Shown: positions 1 through 7,717, counted from the first letter of the stretch. The stretch is DNA of 35,495 bases from Pseudonocardia sp. TRM90224 (GCF_021245725.1 NZ_JAJGSX010000063.1:1-35495), one strand, 5' to 3'. Notes: generated by a model from the letters alone, not told the origin. A program made the numbers and translations.

Positions 1-167
1 CAAGGAGGTCGACGGGATGGCACGACCCGACCATCCCGGAGATCTGCCCGCCCGGCGAGGGCGCCCTTAAAAACGCGACCACCAAGACCAACAGAACCGC
101 CGCCACGAGCCCATCCGCCGCGAGCCCACCCGACGGAACCACGTCAAGAACCCACGACCACCCGCCC
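1..167. other. Window edge without an assignable gene
   Basis: I could not assign a gene here. One forward frame stays open from base 2 to a TAA at 68-70 and could be the last residues of a gene that begins before the window. The others run into low-complexity Pro/Thr/Arg sequence typical of GC-rich noncoding DNA. Confidence 0.3.
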
Positions 168-483
168 AAACGCGCGACTCACCGCTCCGAAACGCGTGAC
201 TCGCCTGCCGAAACGTGGGACTCGCCGGCTGGAACGCGTGACTCGCCTGCCGAAACGTGGGACTCGCCCTCCGAGTCGTGGGACTCGCCGGCTGGAACGT
301 GGGACTCGCCTGCCGAAACGTGGGACTCGCCGGCTGGAACGCGTGACTCGCCCGCCGAAACGTGGGACTCGCCGGCTGGAACGTGGGACTCGCCCGTCGA
401 GCCGTGGGACTCGCCCGCTGAAACGTAGGACTCGCCGTGCTGGATGTGTCGACTCACCGTGCCGAAAGTGTCGACTCACCTGC
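168..483. repeat. Tandem array of a 21/22-bp GAGTC-containing repeat
   Basis: About 15 head-to-tail copies of a 21-bp unit, read on the plus strand as AACGTGGGACTCGCCGGCTGG with variants. At the right end the unit becomes 22 bp with a GTCGACTCACCGTGC core. The core GAGTC/GACTC is almost invariant, while the two halves alternate between a CCGAAAC type and a GGCTGGAAC type. Because 21 is a multiple of three, all frames stay open and give artificial 7-residue-repeat peptides, which I do not call as genes. A second array of the same family, in the opposite orientation, lies at 12843-13041. No unique spacers separate the units, so it is not a CRISPR. Confidence 0.9.
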
Positions 484-555
484 CCACCCCCGACTCGCGC
501 ATCGGGACATACCGACCGGGCCACATCGACCCGCTTCCATCAGTACCCTGACTTC

Positions 556-906
556 GTGGCGGATCTCCTGGCCTTCGTCGTCCTCGTGGCGACGTTCGCG
601 GCCGTGCTGGGCGGGCTCGCGGCACTGGCGATTCGGGTCCGTCGCCGGGGGTTGTCCGGCGGCTACTCCCTCATGGGTGTGTTCGACGAGTTGTGGCGCC
701 CCGGGGTGGCGGCCGCTCGCATGGATCTCGTCGTCCAGGAGGAGCGGCAGGCGCCGAGCCCGGCTCCCGGCGACCGTCTGCTCGACTCCCTGACTTCGTC
801 CCTGAACGGTGTTGACGCGCCAGGTCGGTCCGTCGAATCCGACGGACCGACCCAGCAACAAGCGATCCGCGGCTACCAGCAGCCGCAGGAGACGTCCTTC
901 ACGTAG
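556..906 (+). CDS. Small single-pass membrane protein, unknown function
   Basis: A protein of about 116 residues. It has one N-terminal membrane helix (about residues 4-26, rich in Val/Leu/Ala), then a basic stretch RVRRR that suggests a cytoplasmic tail. The segment after it, with GYSLMGVFDELWRPG followed by QEERQAPSPAPGDR, matches my memory of short actinobacterial membrane proteins ending in a FDE-W-P / PSPGD signature (DUF6191-like). That family link is from memory and unverified. The GTG start is chosen because upstream sequence is repeat array. No ribosome site is visible, but TACCCT lies six bases before the GTG, so a leaderless transcript is possible. Its last 34 bases overlap the oppositely directed peptide gene, tail to tail. 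Confidence 0.55.
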   Translation: MADLLAFVVLVATFAAVLGGLAALAIRVRRRGLSGGYSLMGVFDELWRPGVAAARMDLVVQEERQAPSPAPGDRLLDSLTSSLNGVDAPGRSVESDGPTQQQAIRGYQQPQETSFT

Positions 907-1052
907 TCGTGGTACCAGACCTTCGGCCAGCCGCACGAAATGTAGTGCGTGGTGCACCACTGGCCGGGCTGCGCCTGTGCAGCGGCCTTGGGGACGAACA
1001 CGTTCAGCAGCCGGTCACCTGCCTGCTGCAGTTGCTTGTTGAGTTTCCTCAT
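873..1052 (-). CDS. 59-aa Cys/Trp-rich peptide, possible exported or modified peptide precursor
   Basis: A 59-residue product starting MRKLNKQLQQAGDRLL. A GAGGGGG ribosome site lies eight bases before the ATG, which favours this start over the longer open frame. The first 28 residues look like a leader: charged amphipathic start, then FVPKAAAQAQ. The last 29 residues are dense in aromatics (four Trp, three Tyr) and hold four cysteines (C33, C40, C56, C58), ending CGCW. This leader/core contrast is what RiPP precursors or small disulfide-bonded secreted peptides look like. No lanthipeptide synthetase, radical SAM enzyme, YcaO or dedicated exporter is in the window, so function is open. It could also be a small metal-binding protein. 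Confidence 0.6.
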   Translation of the reverse strand: MRKLNKQLQQAGDRLLNVFVPKAAAQAQPGQWCTTHYISCGWPKVWYHDYVKDVSCGCW

Positions 1053-1148
1053 CGATGGCCCCCTCGCTTCTCTCGAGCATTGCCATGCGAAGCGTCGGTG
1101 ACCGACAGAAATGGAACAAGCAGGATTTCCTAATGCAGCTATCAACTG

Positions 1149-1168
1149 GGCTGATCGTGCGATCAGCC
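1149..1168 (-). terminator. Hairpin just after the three-gene ArsR operon
   Basis: Perfect 9-bp inverted repeat GGCTGATCG/CGATCAGCC with a 2-base centre, five bases past the TAA of the mycothiol-dependent-type enzyme gene in the direction of transcription. There is no strong U-run, which is usual for terminators in high-GC actinobacteria. Confidence 0.5.
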
Positions 1169-1173
1169 GTGGT

Positions 1174-1806
1174 TTAGGCCGAGATCCGAGCGGCGAGCGT
1201 CGACAACCCGGGGCCGGACAGCTCGTCCTCCAGCCCTTTCCGGCCGGCCAGCGCCATCAGGAGCGTCTCCGCGGGGCCCTCGACGACGGGGCCGTCGCCG
1301 CTGCTCCAGTCGAGATCGGTGGCGACCAGCCGGAGCCCGCGGATCCTCGGCACCGAACGCAGCGGTGGGGCCGTGCGGCCGAAGTTCAGCGCTGCGCGCA
1401 GGCGGTCCGGCGGGATCTCGCGGGGCAGACCGAGTGGCCGGCGGATGTCCTGGTGGTGGATCATGGCGTCGGTGAGGGCGATCTGCCCCTTGAAGTTGGC
1501 AGTGAGGCCGCGCGGGCGCAGGTGCCTCCTGGCGAGCGCGAGCAGCTCGGCGGGGGTGTCGTCGGCGTGCGCGGCAACCCCGAGCGCGTTGACCCGGTCG
1601 AGGCGCAACCCTCCGCGGACGAACCTGCCGATCGTGCCGCCGAACCCCAGGTCCTCGTAGCTGAACATGTGCGCGATCACGTCCCGCACGCGCCAACCGG
1701 CGCACAGCGTCGGCGCCTCCCACTGCTGCGGCGTGAACGTCGCCAGGAGCTCCACCAGGTCGGTGCGTTCGGCCTGGGCGAGGGCCATCGTGTCCACGGC
1801 GGTCAT
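1174..1806 (-). CDS. Mycothiol-dependent maleylpyruvate isomerase-family protein (DinB-like fold)
   Basis: A 210-residue cytosolic protein. The N-terminal half (about 10-60), with ERTDLVELLATF, then WEAPTLCAGWRVRDVIAHM, is the hallmark of the maleylpyruvate isomerase N-terminal / TIGR03083 family. These proteins are four-helix bundles that usually bind a metal and use mycothiol as cofactor. The metal ligands of the family are histidines; H51-region (IAHM) and the later HHQD are visible candidates. The substrate is unknown. It is the third gene of an operon and its ATG overlaps the TGA of the SRPBCC gene (ATGA), so the two are probably translationally coupled. The context points to a small stress or detoxification operon rather than gentisate breakdown. 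Confidence 0.8.
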   Translation of the reverse strand: MTAVDTMALAQAERTDLVELLATFTPQQWEAPTLCAGWRVRDVIAHMFSYEDLGFGGTIGRFVRGGLRLDRVNALGVAAHADDTPAELLALARRHLRPRGLTANFKGQIALTDAMIHHQDIRRPLGLPREIPPDRLRAALNFGRTAPPLRSVPRIRGLRLVATDLDWSSGDGPVVEGPAETLLMALAGRKGLEDELSGPGLSTLAARISA

Positions 1807-2297
1807 GATTCGGCCGCCACCGTCTTCGCGTAGCCGTCCAGCAGGAAGGTCCAGCCGCCACCGCCGCGGATGGCGTCGTTGATCGTCCCGCCGCCGACGA
1901 GGCGTTCGAACGAGTGGTGCTCGATGTCGACGGTGGTCTCCGCCGGCCCGTTCGCGGTGAAGCGGACGTCGATCTCGCTGGCGTGCTCGGGATCGGGGTC
2001 GAACTGCCACGACCCGTTGATCTGCCAGCTGATCACCACGCGGTGCGGTGGCTCCCACCGCAGCACGCGGCCCCAGTCGCACTCGGTTCCGTCGACGCCG
2101 CGCTCGTACCACCGGCCACCCGTCACGGGCTCCAGCACGACCTCTTCGACGTCGGCCTTCCCGAGGTGGAACTGGTGCGGCCACCAGGCGTCGATCGAGC
2201 CGGTGAAGACGTCGAACGCCTTCTCGATCGCGACGGCGACGGTGACCGTCCCGACGATCGGTGGGATGGGCGCTGGGACGGGCGCTGCCTCGGTCAT
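1803..2297 (-). CDS. SRPBCC (AHSA1/START-like) domain protein
   Basis: A 164-residue protein of the activator-of-Hsp90 / START-like family, which forms a hydrophobic cavity for small ligands. Visible family marks are VTVAVAIEKAFDVFTGSIDAWWP near the start, GGRWYERG in the middle, WEPPHRVVISWQ, and the C-terminal GGWTFLLDGYAK, a helix typical of the family. I chose the ATG at 2297 rather than an upstream GTG because it overlaps the ArsR stop codon (ATGA), which explains its spacing. ArsR-SRPBCC pairs are common in actinobacteria. The regulator usually controls the ligand-binding protein, and the ligand is generally unknown. Confidence 0.85.
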   Translation of the reverse strand: MTEAAPVPAPIPPIVGTVTVAVAIEKAFDVFTGSIDAWWPHQFHLGKADVEEVVLEPVTGGRWYERGVDGTECDWGRVLRWEPPHRVVISWQINGSWQFDPDPEHASEIDVRFTANGPAETTVDIEHHSFERLVGGGTINDAIRGGGGWTFLLDGYAKTVAAES

Positions 2298-2650
2298 GGG
2301 GTCTCCTGTTCGGAGGGGCTCTCGGCGATCTTGTGGAAGGTGGTGAGCGCGTCGGACCACACGCCGTCCAGCCAGGCGCGCAGCGCGCCGACGCCCTCGG
2401 GGTCGATCCGGTAGATGCGGCGCGTGCCCTCCGCGTGGCTGACGACCAGGCCGCCGTCACGCAGGACGCGGAGGTGCTGGGAGACGGCCGGCCGGCTGAT
2501 CGGGAGCTCGTCGGCGAGCTCCTGGACCGAACGAGGGCCCCGGGCGAGCAGCTCGAAGATGGCGCGCCGGGTCGGATCGCCCAGCAGGCCCAGCCCACCA
2601 TCTCCGTTAGCCGACACGAACGGTAAGTCTAGACGCACATATGGGTGCAT
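2294..2650 (-). CDS. ArsR-family transcriptional repressor
   Basis: A 118-residue winged-helix regulator. The core runs from about residue 22 (LGDPTRRAIFELLARGPRS) through a recognition helix around 48-63 (PISRPAVSQHLRVLRDGGLV) to the wing (EGTRRIYRID). No cysteine pair is present in the helices, so metal sensing of the ArsR/SmtB type is unlikely. This fits the metal-independent ArsR group that pairs with SRPBCC proteins. It heads the operon and diverges from the flavin monooxygenase at 2782, so it probably controls both sides from the 131-bp gap. The ATG at 2650 has no clear ribosome site, and a GTG 33 bases further in is an alternative. Confidence 0.85.
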   Translation of the reverse strand: MHPYVRLDLPFVSANGDGGLGLLGDPTRRAIFELLARGPRSVQELADELPISRPAVSQHLRVLRDGGLVVSHAEGTRRIYRIDPEGVGALRAWLDGVWSDALTTFHKIAESPSEQETP

Positions 2651-2666
2651 AACAACTCGTGCTGTC

Positions 2667-2683
2667 AGGCGCTGTCAGCGCCT
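2667..2683. promoter_or_regulatory. Candidate operator in the ArsR/monooxygenase divergent gap
   Basis: A perfect inverted repeat AGGCGCT-GTC-AGCGCCT lies near the middle of the 131-bp gap between the ArsR gene and the flavin monooxygenase. ArsR-family repressors bind short dyads in such gaps. A second, weaker dyad GCACATATGGGTGC overlaps the ArsR start region. Assignment to ArsR is inference. Confidence 0.4.
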
Positions 2684-2781
2684 TGTGCGCCCGGTATCAG
2701 CGGCCGGGACGACCCTCGGAGTCGAAATCGCAGTGACGGTCGGCCGGGTCCCCCGGGCGGCCACGATCTTGAGGAGCTTCG

Positions 2782-3912
2782 ATGACCACTCCGGTCACGA
2801 TCATCGGCGCCGGGCTCGGCGGTCTCGTTCTTGCGCGCGTGCTGCACGTCCACGGCATCGCGGCCGACGTGTACGAGGCCGAGGCGTCGCCGATGGAGCG
2901 AGCACAGGGCGGGATGCTCGACATCCACGACTACAACGGGCAGCTCGCCGTCGAGGCGGCCGGTCTGATGGAGGAGTTCCGCGGTCTCGTCCTGGAGGGA
3001 CGCCAGCAGATCCGCGTGCTGGAGCGGGACGGGAGCGTCGTGCTGGACAAGCCGGACGACGGCTCCGGTGGCCGCCCCGAGGTGCAACGCGGTGAGCTGC
3101 GCCAAATGCTGATCGACTCGCTCCCGACCGGCACCGTGCGGTGGGGGCGCAAGGCGAGCGGTGCTCATGGCCTCGGCGACGGCCGGCACGAGGTGCACTT
3201 CGACGACGGCAGCACCATCGTCACGGACCTGCTGGTCGGCGCGGACGGGGCGTGGTCGAGGGTGCGGCAGCTGCTCTCGGCTGCGGTGCCCGAGTACGTC
3301 GGCGAGTCGGCGGTCGAGACCTACCTGTTCGACGTCGACACCCGCCACTGCGCCGCGGCGGCCGCGGTCGGCGGCGGGATGATGATCGCGAACGGGGTGC
3401 CGCCGGACCGCGCGATCCACGCCCACCGCGAGCGGGGCGGCACGGTGCACGCGTACGTCCAGCTCGCCGAGCCGCTGGACTGGTTCGCCGCGATCGACTT
3501 CACCGATCCCGCCGCGGCCACCGCGCGGATCGCGCAGGAGTTCGAGGGCTGGGATCCGGCGCTCACCGCACTGATCAGCGACAGCGAGACCGCACCCGTC
3601 TGGCGTCCGTACTACGCGCTGCCGATGGGGCTTCGCTGGGAGCGCGTGCCGGGCGTCACTCTCGTCGGCGACGCCGCACACCTCGCCGCGCCGAACGGCG
3701 AGGGCGCCAACCTGGCCATGCTGGACGGGGCGGAGCTCGGCAAGGCGATCGTCGCCCACCCGGGCGACGTGGAGAGCGCCCTCGCCGAGTACGAGCAGGC
3801 CATGTTCGTCCGGTCGGAGACCCCGCTCGACGAGGCCGTCCTCCTCGAGAGCATGTTCGGCGACGACGTCCCCCAGGTCATGGTCGACCTGCTGGGCGGG
3901 TCCCCGGCGTAG
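2782..3912 (+). CDS. TetX-like FAD-dependent (class A) monooxygenase
   Basis: A 376-residue flavoprotein. The FAD/NADPH-binding signatures are all present: GAGLGG near residue 10, the DG motif GADGAWSRVR near 155, and the GD motif LVGDAAHLAAPNGEGANLAM near 295-315. The middle segment (YLFDVDTRH...GGGMMIANG...AHRERGGTVHAYVQL) resembles the TetX tetracycline-oxidising group more than the phenol hydroxylase group. The C-terminal bridging helix of TetX is plausible (LAEYEQAMFVRSE). Such enzymes insert oxygen into aromatic or polyketide substrates; the true substrate is unknown. GAGGAG lies six bases before the ATG. It diverges from the ArsR operon, which suggests inducible detoxification of an aromatic compound or antibiotic. 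Confidence 0.85.
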   Translation: MTTPVTIIGAGLGGLVLARVLHVHGIAADVYEAEASPMERAQGGMLDIHDYNGQLAVEAAGLMEEFRGLVLEGRQQIRVLERDGSVVLDKPDDGSGGRPEVQRGELRQMLIDSLPTGTVRWGRKASGAHGLGDGRHEVHFDDGSTIVTDLLVGADGAWSRVRQLLSAAVPEYVGESAVETYLFDVDTRHCAAAAAVGGGMMIANGVPPDRAIHAHRERGGTVHAYVQLAEPLDWFAAIDFTDPAAATARIAQEFEGWDPALTALISDSETAPVWRPYYALPMGLRWERVPGVTLVGDAAHLAAPNGEGANLAMLDGAELGKAIVAHPGDVESALAEYEQAMFVRSETPLDEAVLLESMFGDDVPQVMVDLLGGSPA

Positions 3913-3915
3913 CTC

Positions 3916-3976
3916 GTCGACAACGACGTTCTGGCTGTTGTTAGCGCTCACAAACCGCCAGAACGTCGTTGTCGAC
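3916..3976. repeat. Family A intergenic hairpin with a lac-operator-like loop
   Basis: Perfect 20-bp arms GTCGACAACGACGTTCTGGC and its complement, separated by 21 bases. The loop contains TTGTTAGCGCTCACAA, itself a near-palindrome that resembles LacI/GalR operators. It starts four bases after the monooxygenase stop and ends 28 bases before the convergent L,D-transpeptidase stop, so it can serve as a two-way terminator. A second copy is at 31996-32058. Confidence 0.9.
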
Positions 3977-4004
3977 GCTCGGTTCGGGTCCCGGCGCCGG
4001 CCGG

Positions 4005-4796
4005 TCAGTCGTCGTTGCTCCCGCCTTCGGCGCTGCGGGCGTCGCGGTTGTTGTCGTGCTCGCCGTCGCGGTCGTGCTTCTTCTCGCCCTCGCCGGCAGC
4101 GCGGGCGCCGCCGTAGCCGTACACCGGGCCGTCGTAGGTCAGGCCGCGCTCCGGCATCACCTTCGACGCGTTGACGACCTGGACCTGGTCGCCCATCTGG
4201 AGGAAGGCGAACCAGGCCTTGGCGTCCTCGTCGCCGAGGTGGATGCATCCGGCCGAGGCGCCCTCCGGGCTGCCCTCGTGGAAGGCGATGCCGCCCGCGT
4301 CGAAGAACACCGAGTACGGCATGGGGTCGGGCACGCCGTCGGTGAACGACTCGTTGCTGACGTGGTCCTGGTCCTTCAGGTACACGCGCAGGTCCCAGCC
4401 GGGCGGGGTGGGCTCCGCCTTGCTGCCGGAGGCGACGTCCACGGGGCCGCGGACGACCTCGCCCTTGCCGTCGAGCAGCCAGGCGCGCTGCGAGTCGAGG
4501 TCGACGCACGCCTTCGCCGCGACCGTGCACGGCGTGCCGTCCGCCAGCGGCTGCGACGCCGCGACCAGCTGGGGCGACTTCTTCGCGACGGTCGGCGTGG
4601 GGGCTGCGGTCGGCTCGGGCGTCGGAGTGACCTCCGCCTCGTCCTCAGGAGCCGGCGCGGCCGCCGGAAGCGCCGCCGACGCAGCGGACGGCGTGGATGC
4701 GGGTGTCGTGCTGGCGGACCCGCACGCCTGAACCGAAACCACTGCGGCGGCCATCAGCAGCGCGATGCCGATCTTTCGTACCTGGTTGCGTCCCAT
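4005..4796 (-). CDS. L,D-transpeptidase (YkuD domain) lipoprotein
   Basis: A 263-residue cell-envelope protein. The signal peptide ends in the lipobox VQAC (Cys near residue 25), followed by a Pro/Thr/Ala-rich linker to about residue 75. The YkuD domain follows, with the active-site block FHEGSPEGASAGCIHL: catalytic Cys184 and His173. The usual SxGC-x-R arginine is replaced by His. The enzyme family cross-links peptidoglycan 3-3 or attaches proteins to it, outside the membrane. The C-terminal 30 residues are an unusual, strongly charged tail (KKHDRDGEHDNNRD). The start at 4796 is chosen because it places the signal peptide at the N terminus; the longer frame has no signal. Confidence 0.85.
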   Translation of the reverse strand: MGRNQVRKIGIALLMAAAVVSVQACGSASTTPASTPSAASAALPAAAPAPEDEAEVTPTPEPTAAPTPTVAKKSPQLVAASQPLADGTPCTVAAKACVDLDSQRAWLLDGKGEVVRGPVDVASGSKAEPTPPGWDLRVYLKDQDHVSNESFTDGVPDPMPYSVFFDAGGIAFHEGSPEGASAGCIHLGDEDAKAWFAFLQMGDQVQVVNASKVMPERGLTYDGPVYGYGGARAAGEGEKKHDRDGEHDNNRDARSAEGGSNDD

Positions 4797-5237
4797 GCTG
4801 AAGTTCTGATTCCTCACTGAGCACCCCGACGGACAAACCGGGCCGACCGGGATCGGCCTTCGACAGGTAGACGTCCGGGTCGGGCAGAGGTTGCACACAA
4901 ATGCGTTTGATTGTGCTCCGATCGGGGTAATCGTTCAGCGTTTCGTCCGATTTCAGTGAATTGTCGGCTATCGGCCCCTGCAAGCGTCCGGACCGCCAGC
5001 CATCCGGTCCCCCGCATGCTGCGCTCCCGGTGTCGGACGGCTGTCCGGGGTTGCGCCGTGCCGTCCCGCGTGGTTCACCGCGATACCGGCTAAAGGGAGA
5101 TCGGGGTCGAAACCCGCAGGTCATGGCCCACGATCGGACCAAGGTTTGCTCCAACGATGGATGACCGGAGCCTGTTCATCAGGCAGTGTTCACCTGGTCG
5201 CCATGTGTCACCCCGAGCAGACCGTGAGGACGATGCC
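4797..5237. promoter_or_regulatory. Divergent 441-bp gap with unassigned structure
   Basis: This long gap separates the divergent L,D-transpeptidase and permease genes. It is less GC-rich around 4895-4970 than its flanks. An imperfect dyad (GCACAATCAAACGCATTTGTG read on the minus strand) lies about 110 bases upstream of the transpeptidase. The segment 5085-5155 has several short complementary blocks and could be a structured leader of the permease. I could not match either to a known riboswitch. Confidence 0.35.
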
Positions 5238-6782
5238 ATGACCCAGACCAGGGAACACCATCACTCACTGGACGCCGAGCAGGTCGGCTACAAGCAGACC
5301 CTCGGACGCAGGCACGTCCAGATGATCGCCATCGGGGGCGCGATCGGGACGGGGCTGTTCCTCGGCTCGGCGTCGCGGCTGCACAGCACCGGGCCGGCCC
5401 TGCTGTTCAGCTACGCGTTCGTCGGTGTTGTGGCCTTCCTGCTCATGCGCGCGCTCGGCGAGCTGGTGCTGCACCGGCCGACGTCCGGCGCGTTCGTCTC
5501 CTACATGCGGGAGTTCTTCGGCGAGCGGTGGGCGTTCGTCACCGGGTGGATGTACTGGCTCAACTGGGCGCTGACCGGGATCGCCGAGCTGTCCGCCGTC
5601 GGGTTGTACATCCAGTACTGGTTCCCCTTGATGCCCACCTGGGCGACGGTGCTCATCGCGCTCGCCGTCGTGCTCACCGTCAACCTGCTGTCCGCGCGCG
5701 CGTTCGGCGAGTTCGAGTTCTGGGCGGCGATCGCGAAGGTCGCCGCGATCGTGGTCTTCCTCGTGGTCGGGCTGATCGTGGTGATCGGCGGGTTCAGCAT
5801 CGGCGGTCACGTCGCCGGGTTCCAGAACCTGTGGAGCAACCCGGGCGGCTTCTGGCCGGCGAGCGGCGACTTCAGCTGGTACGGGCCGATCCTGGTGATG
5901 TCCGGCGTCGTGTTCGCCTACGCCGCGATCGAGATGGTCGGGGTTGCGGCCGGCGAGATGTCCAACCCGGCCCGCGAGGTGCCCAAGGCCGTCAACGCCG
6001 TCATCTTCCGGATCGCGTTGTTCTACTGCGGCTCGATCCTGCTGCTGGTCTCGATGCTGCCCACCGACGAGTACAAGTCGGGGACCAGCCCGTTCGTCAC
6101 GGTCTTCGACCGCATGGGCCTGACGTGGATGAGCACGCTGATCCAGATCGTGCTCATCGTGGCCGCGATGTCGAGCCTCAACGCCGGCCTCTACTCCACC
6201 GGGCGGGTGCTGCGCAGCCTCGGCATGTCCAAGCAGGCCCCGGCCTTCACGCTGAAGATGAGCTCCTCGGGCGTGCCGTGGGCCGGCATCGTCATGACGT
6301 CGGTGGTGTTCGTCTTCGGCGCCGTGCTCAACGCGCTGATCCCCGACGCGTTCGAGGTCGCGCTGGAGGCAGCGGCGATCGGCATCGTCTTCACCTGGGC
6401 CACGATCTTCCTCTGTCAGCTGCGGCTGCGGTCGCTCGTGAAGCGCGGGGTGGTCCCGCCCAGCCCGTTCCCGATGCCGGGACACCCCTACACCAGCATC
6501 TTCGGGCTCGTCTTCCTCGCGCTGGTCGTCGTCGGGCTGGCCGTCTCGGGTTGGGAGAGCAGTCCATACTTCAGCCACAAGGTCTCGTTCCTGGTGGTGG
6601 TGTTCGGCATCCCGATCCTTGCGCTGCTGCTCTGGCTGGGCTGGAAGCTGGTGAAACCGGCGGTCGTCGCCAACACCAAGGGGCGGGTCGAGGCGGTCTG
6701 GTCGAACGACGGACCGACGTACGGGCCGAGCGTCGACGCCGACGACCTCGACCCCGCGGCGCCGGCCGACGAGGAGAGCTGA
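5238..6782 (+). CDS. Amino-acid permease, APC superfamily (AnsP/CycA-like)
   Basis: A 514-residue inner-membrane secondary transporter with about 12 helices. It opens with the family signature RRHVQMIAIGGAIGTGLFLG (near residues 18-37) and ALGELVLHRPTSGAFVSYMREFFG, typical of the amino-acid transporter (AAT) group. The segment GEFEFWAAIAKVAAI and the AGEMSNPAREVPKAVNAV loop also fit. By these features it is closest to L-asparagine or D-serine/D-alanine/glycine permeases. The substrate call is tentative. The start at 5238 follows GAGGA by seven bases, and the 27 residues upstream do not look like permease. The next gene begins one base after the stop, so the binding lipoprotein is co-translated. 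Confidence 0.85.
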   Translation: MTQTREHHHSLDAEQVGYKQTLGRRHVQMIAIGGAIGTGLFLGSASRLHSTGPALLFSYAFVGVVAFLLMRALGELVLHRPTSGAFVSYMREFFGERWAFVTGWMYWLNWALTGIAELSAVGLYIQYWFPLMPTWATVLIALAVVLTVNLLSARAFGEFEFWAAIAKVAAIVVFLVVGLIVVIGGFSIGGHVAGFQNLWSNPGGFWPASGDFSWYGPILVMSGVVFAYAAIEMVGVAAGEMSNPAREVPKAVNAVIFRIALFYCGSILLLVSMLPTDEYKSGTSPFVTVFDRMGLTWMSTLIQIVLIVAAMSSLNAGLYSTGRVLRSLGMSKQAPAFTLKMSSSGVPWAGIVMTSVVFVFGAVLNALIPDAFEVALEAAAIGIVFTWATIFLCQLRLRSLVKRGVVPPSPFPMPGHPYTSIFGLVFLALVVVGLAVSGWESSPYFSHKVSFLVVVFGIPILALLLWLGWKLVKPAVVANTKGRVEAVWSNDGPTYGPSVDADDLDPAAPADEES

Positions 6783-6783
6783 G

Positions 6784-7638
6784 ATGGCGCGCACGATGCG
6801 ACGGATCGCCGCAGCGGCGATCGCCGGGCTGACGGTGGCCGTGGTCGCGGCCTGCGGCGGGGCGAGCGAGGGCCCGAACGAGTCGCCCGCGCTGGTGCCG
6901 GGGGCGCGCACCGACGGGAAGCTCACGATCGGGATCTCGTTCGACCAGCCGGGGATCGGGCTGAAGGACGGCACGAGCTACCGCGGTTTCGACGTCGAGA
7001 CGGCCACCTACGTCGCGAAGGCGCTCGGCGTGCCGGAAGCGAACATCACGTGGCGCGAGGCCACCGGCTCCGACCGGGAGAAGCTGCTGATGAGCGGCGA
7101 GGTCGACCTCGTCTTCTCCACCTACTCGATCACGGACGAGCGCAAGCAGGTGGTCGACTTCGCCGGGCCCTACTTCGTGGCCCACCAGGACCTGCTGGTG
7201 CGCCGCAACGACACCGAGATCACCGGGCCGGAGACGCTGAACGGCAAGGACCTCTGCTCGGTGCCGGGAACGACGTCGGCGGCCAACGTGGTGCAGCAGT
7301 ACCAGGGGCGGATCACGCTGAAGGAGCTGCCGCACTTCTCCGACTGCGTGCGGGCGCTGGCCGACAGCCAGGTCGACGCCGTGACCACCGACGACGTCAT
7401 CCTCGCCGGCTACGCCTCCGAGCCGCAGTACCAGGGCGCGCTGAAGGTCGTCGGGCGCGGCTTCTCGGACGAGACCTACGGCGTCGGTGTCAAGAAGGGC
7501 AACACCGTGCTGCGCGACCAGGTGAACGAGGCGTTGAAGCAGTACGTCGCCGACGGCTCGTGGCGCCGAGCGCTGGGCATCACCGTCGCCCCGTCGGGCT
7601 ACGCACTGCCCGGCCCGCCGAACCCGGGCACCGCCTGA
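6784..7638 (+). CDS. Polar amino-acid binding lipoprotein without its own ABC permease
   Basis: A 284-residue family-3 solute-binding protein. A lipoprotein signal ends at VAAC (Cys about 24). The mature part has the usual two lobes: RGFDVETATYVAKALGV for the first, and DLVFSTYSITDERKQVVDFAGPYF as the hinge signature. The glutamate/glutamine/aspartate-binding group is the best guess. It sits one base after the permease stop, with no ABC membrane or ATPase gene following; the next gene is convergent. Either it feeds an ABC transporter elsewhere, such as the one at 11387-12822, or it assists the APC permease or acts as a sensor. Such a pairing is unusual. Confidence 0.85.
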   Translation: MARTMRRIAAAAIAGLTVAVVAACGGASEGPNESPALVPGARTDGKLTIGISFDQPGIGLKDGTSYRGFDVETATYVAKALGVPEANITWREATGSDREKLLMSGEVDLVFSTYSITDERKQVVDFAGPYFVAHQDLLVRRNDTEITGPETLNGKDLCSVPGTTSAANVVQQYQGRITLKELPHFSDCVRALADSQVDAVTTDDVILAGYASEPQYQGALKVVGRGFSDETYGVGVKKGNTVLRDQVNEALKQYVADGSWRRALGITVAPSGYALPGPPNPGTA

Positions 7639-7642
7639 CCCC

Positions 7643-7714
7643 GAAGTTCCCCACCGTTTTGCCAACCTGCACACCCTGCGGGGCGTGCAAATAGGCAAAA
7701 CGGTGGGGAAGTTC
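7643..7714. repeat. Family B double hairpin between convergent genes
   Basis: Outer arms GAAGTTCCCCACCGTTTTGCC and complement (21 bp, one mismatch) enclose a second stem TGCACACCC/GGGCGTGCA (one mismatch). It fills almost the entire 79-bp gap between the convergent binding-protein and DUF294 genes. A copy with the same outer stem and the same stem-in-stem plan lies at 35276-35349. It is probably a bidirectional terminator; the conserved sequence, beyond simple pairing, suggests a dispersed element. Confidence 0.9.
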
Positions 7715-7717
7715 GTG

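Noticed and set aside
168..483. CRISPR array
   Set aside because: Units are contiguous 21/22-mers with no unique spacers, and no cas genes are present.
144..524. Long open frames on both strands encoding 7-residue repeat proteins
   Set aside because: They arise because a 21-bp tandem repeat keeps every frame open; there is no ribosome site or credible start, and the repeat is also found reversed in another gap.
4797..5237. Riboswitch (c-di-AMP type) before the L,D-transpeptidase or permease
   Set aside because: Cell-wall enzymes in actinobacteria can have such leaders, but I could not find the conserved core; left as unassigned structure.
5265..6974. 569-codon open frame opposite the amino-acid permease
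   Set aside because: His/Arg/Asp-rich antisense shadow typical of GC-rich DNA; the permease on the other strand has clear family motifs.
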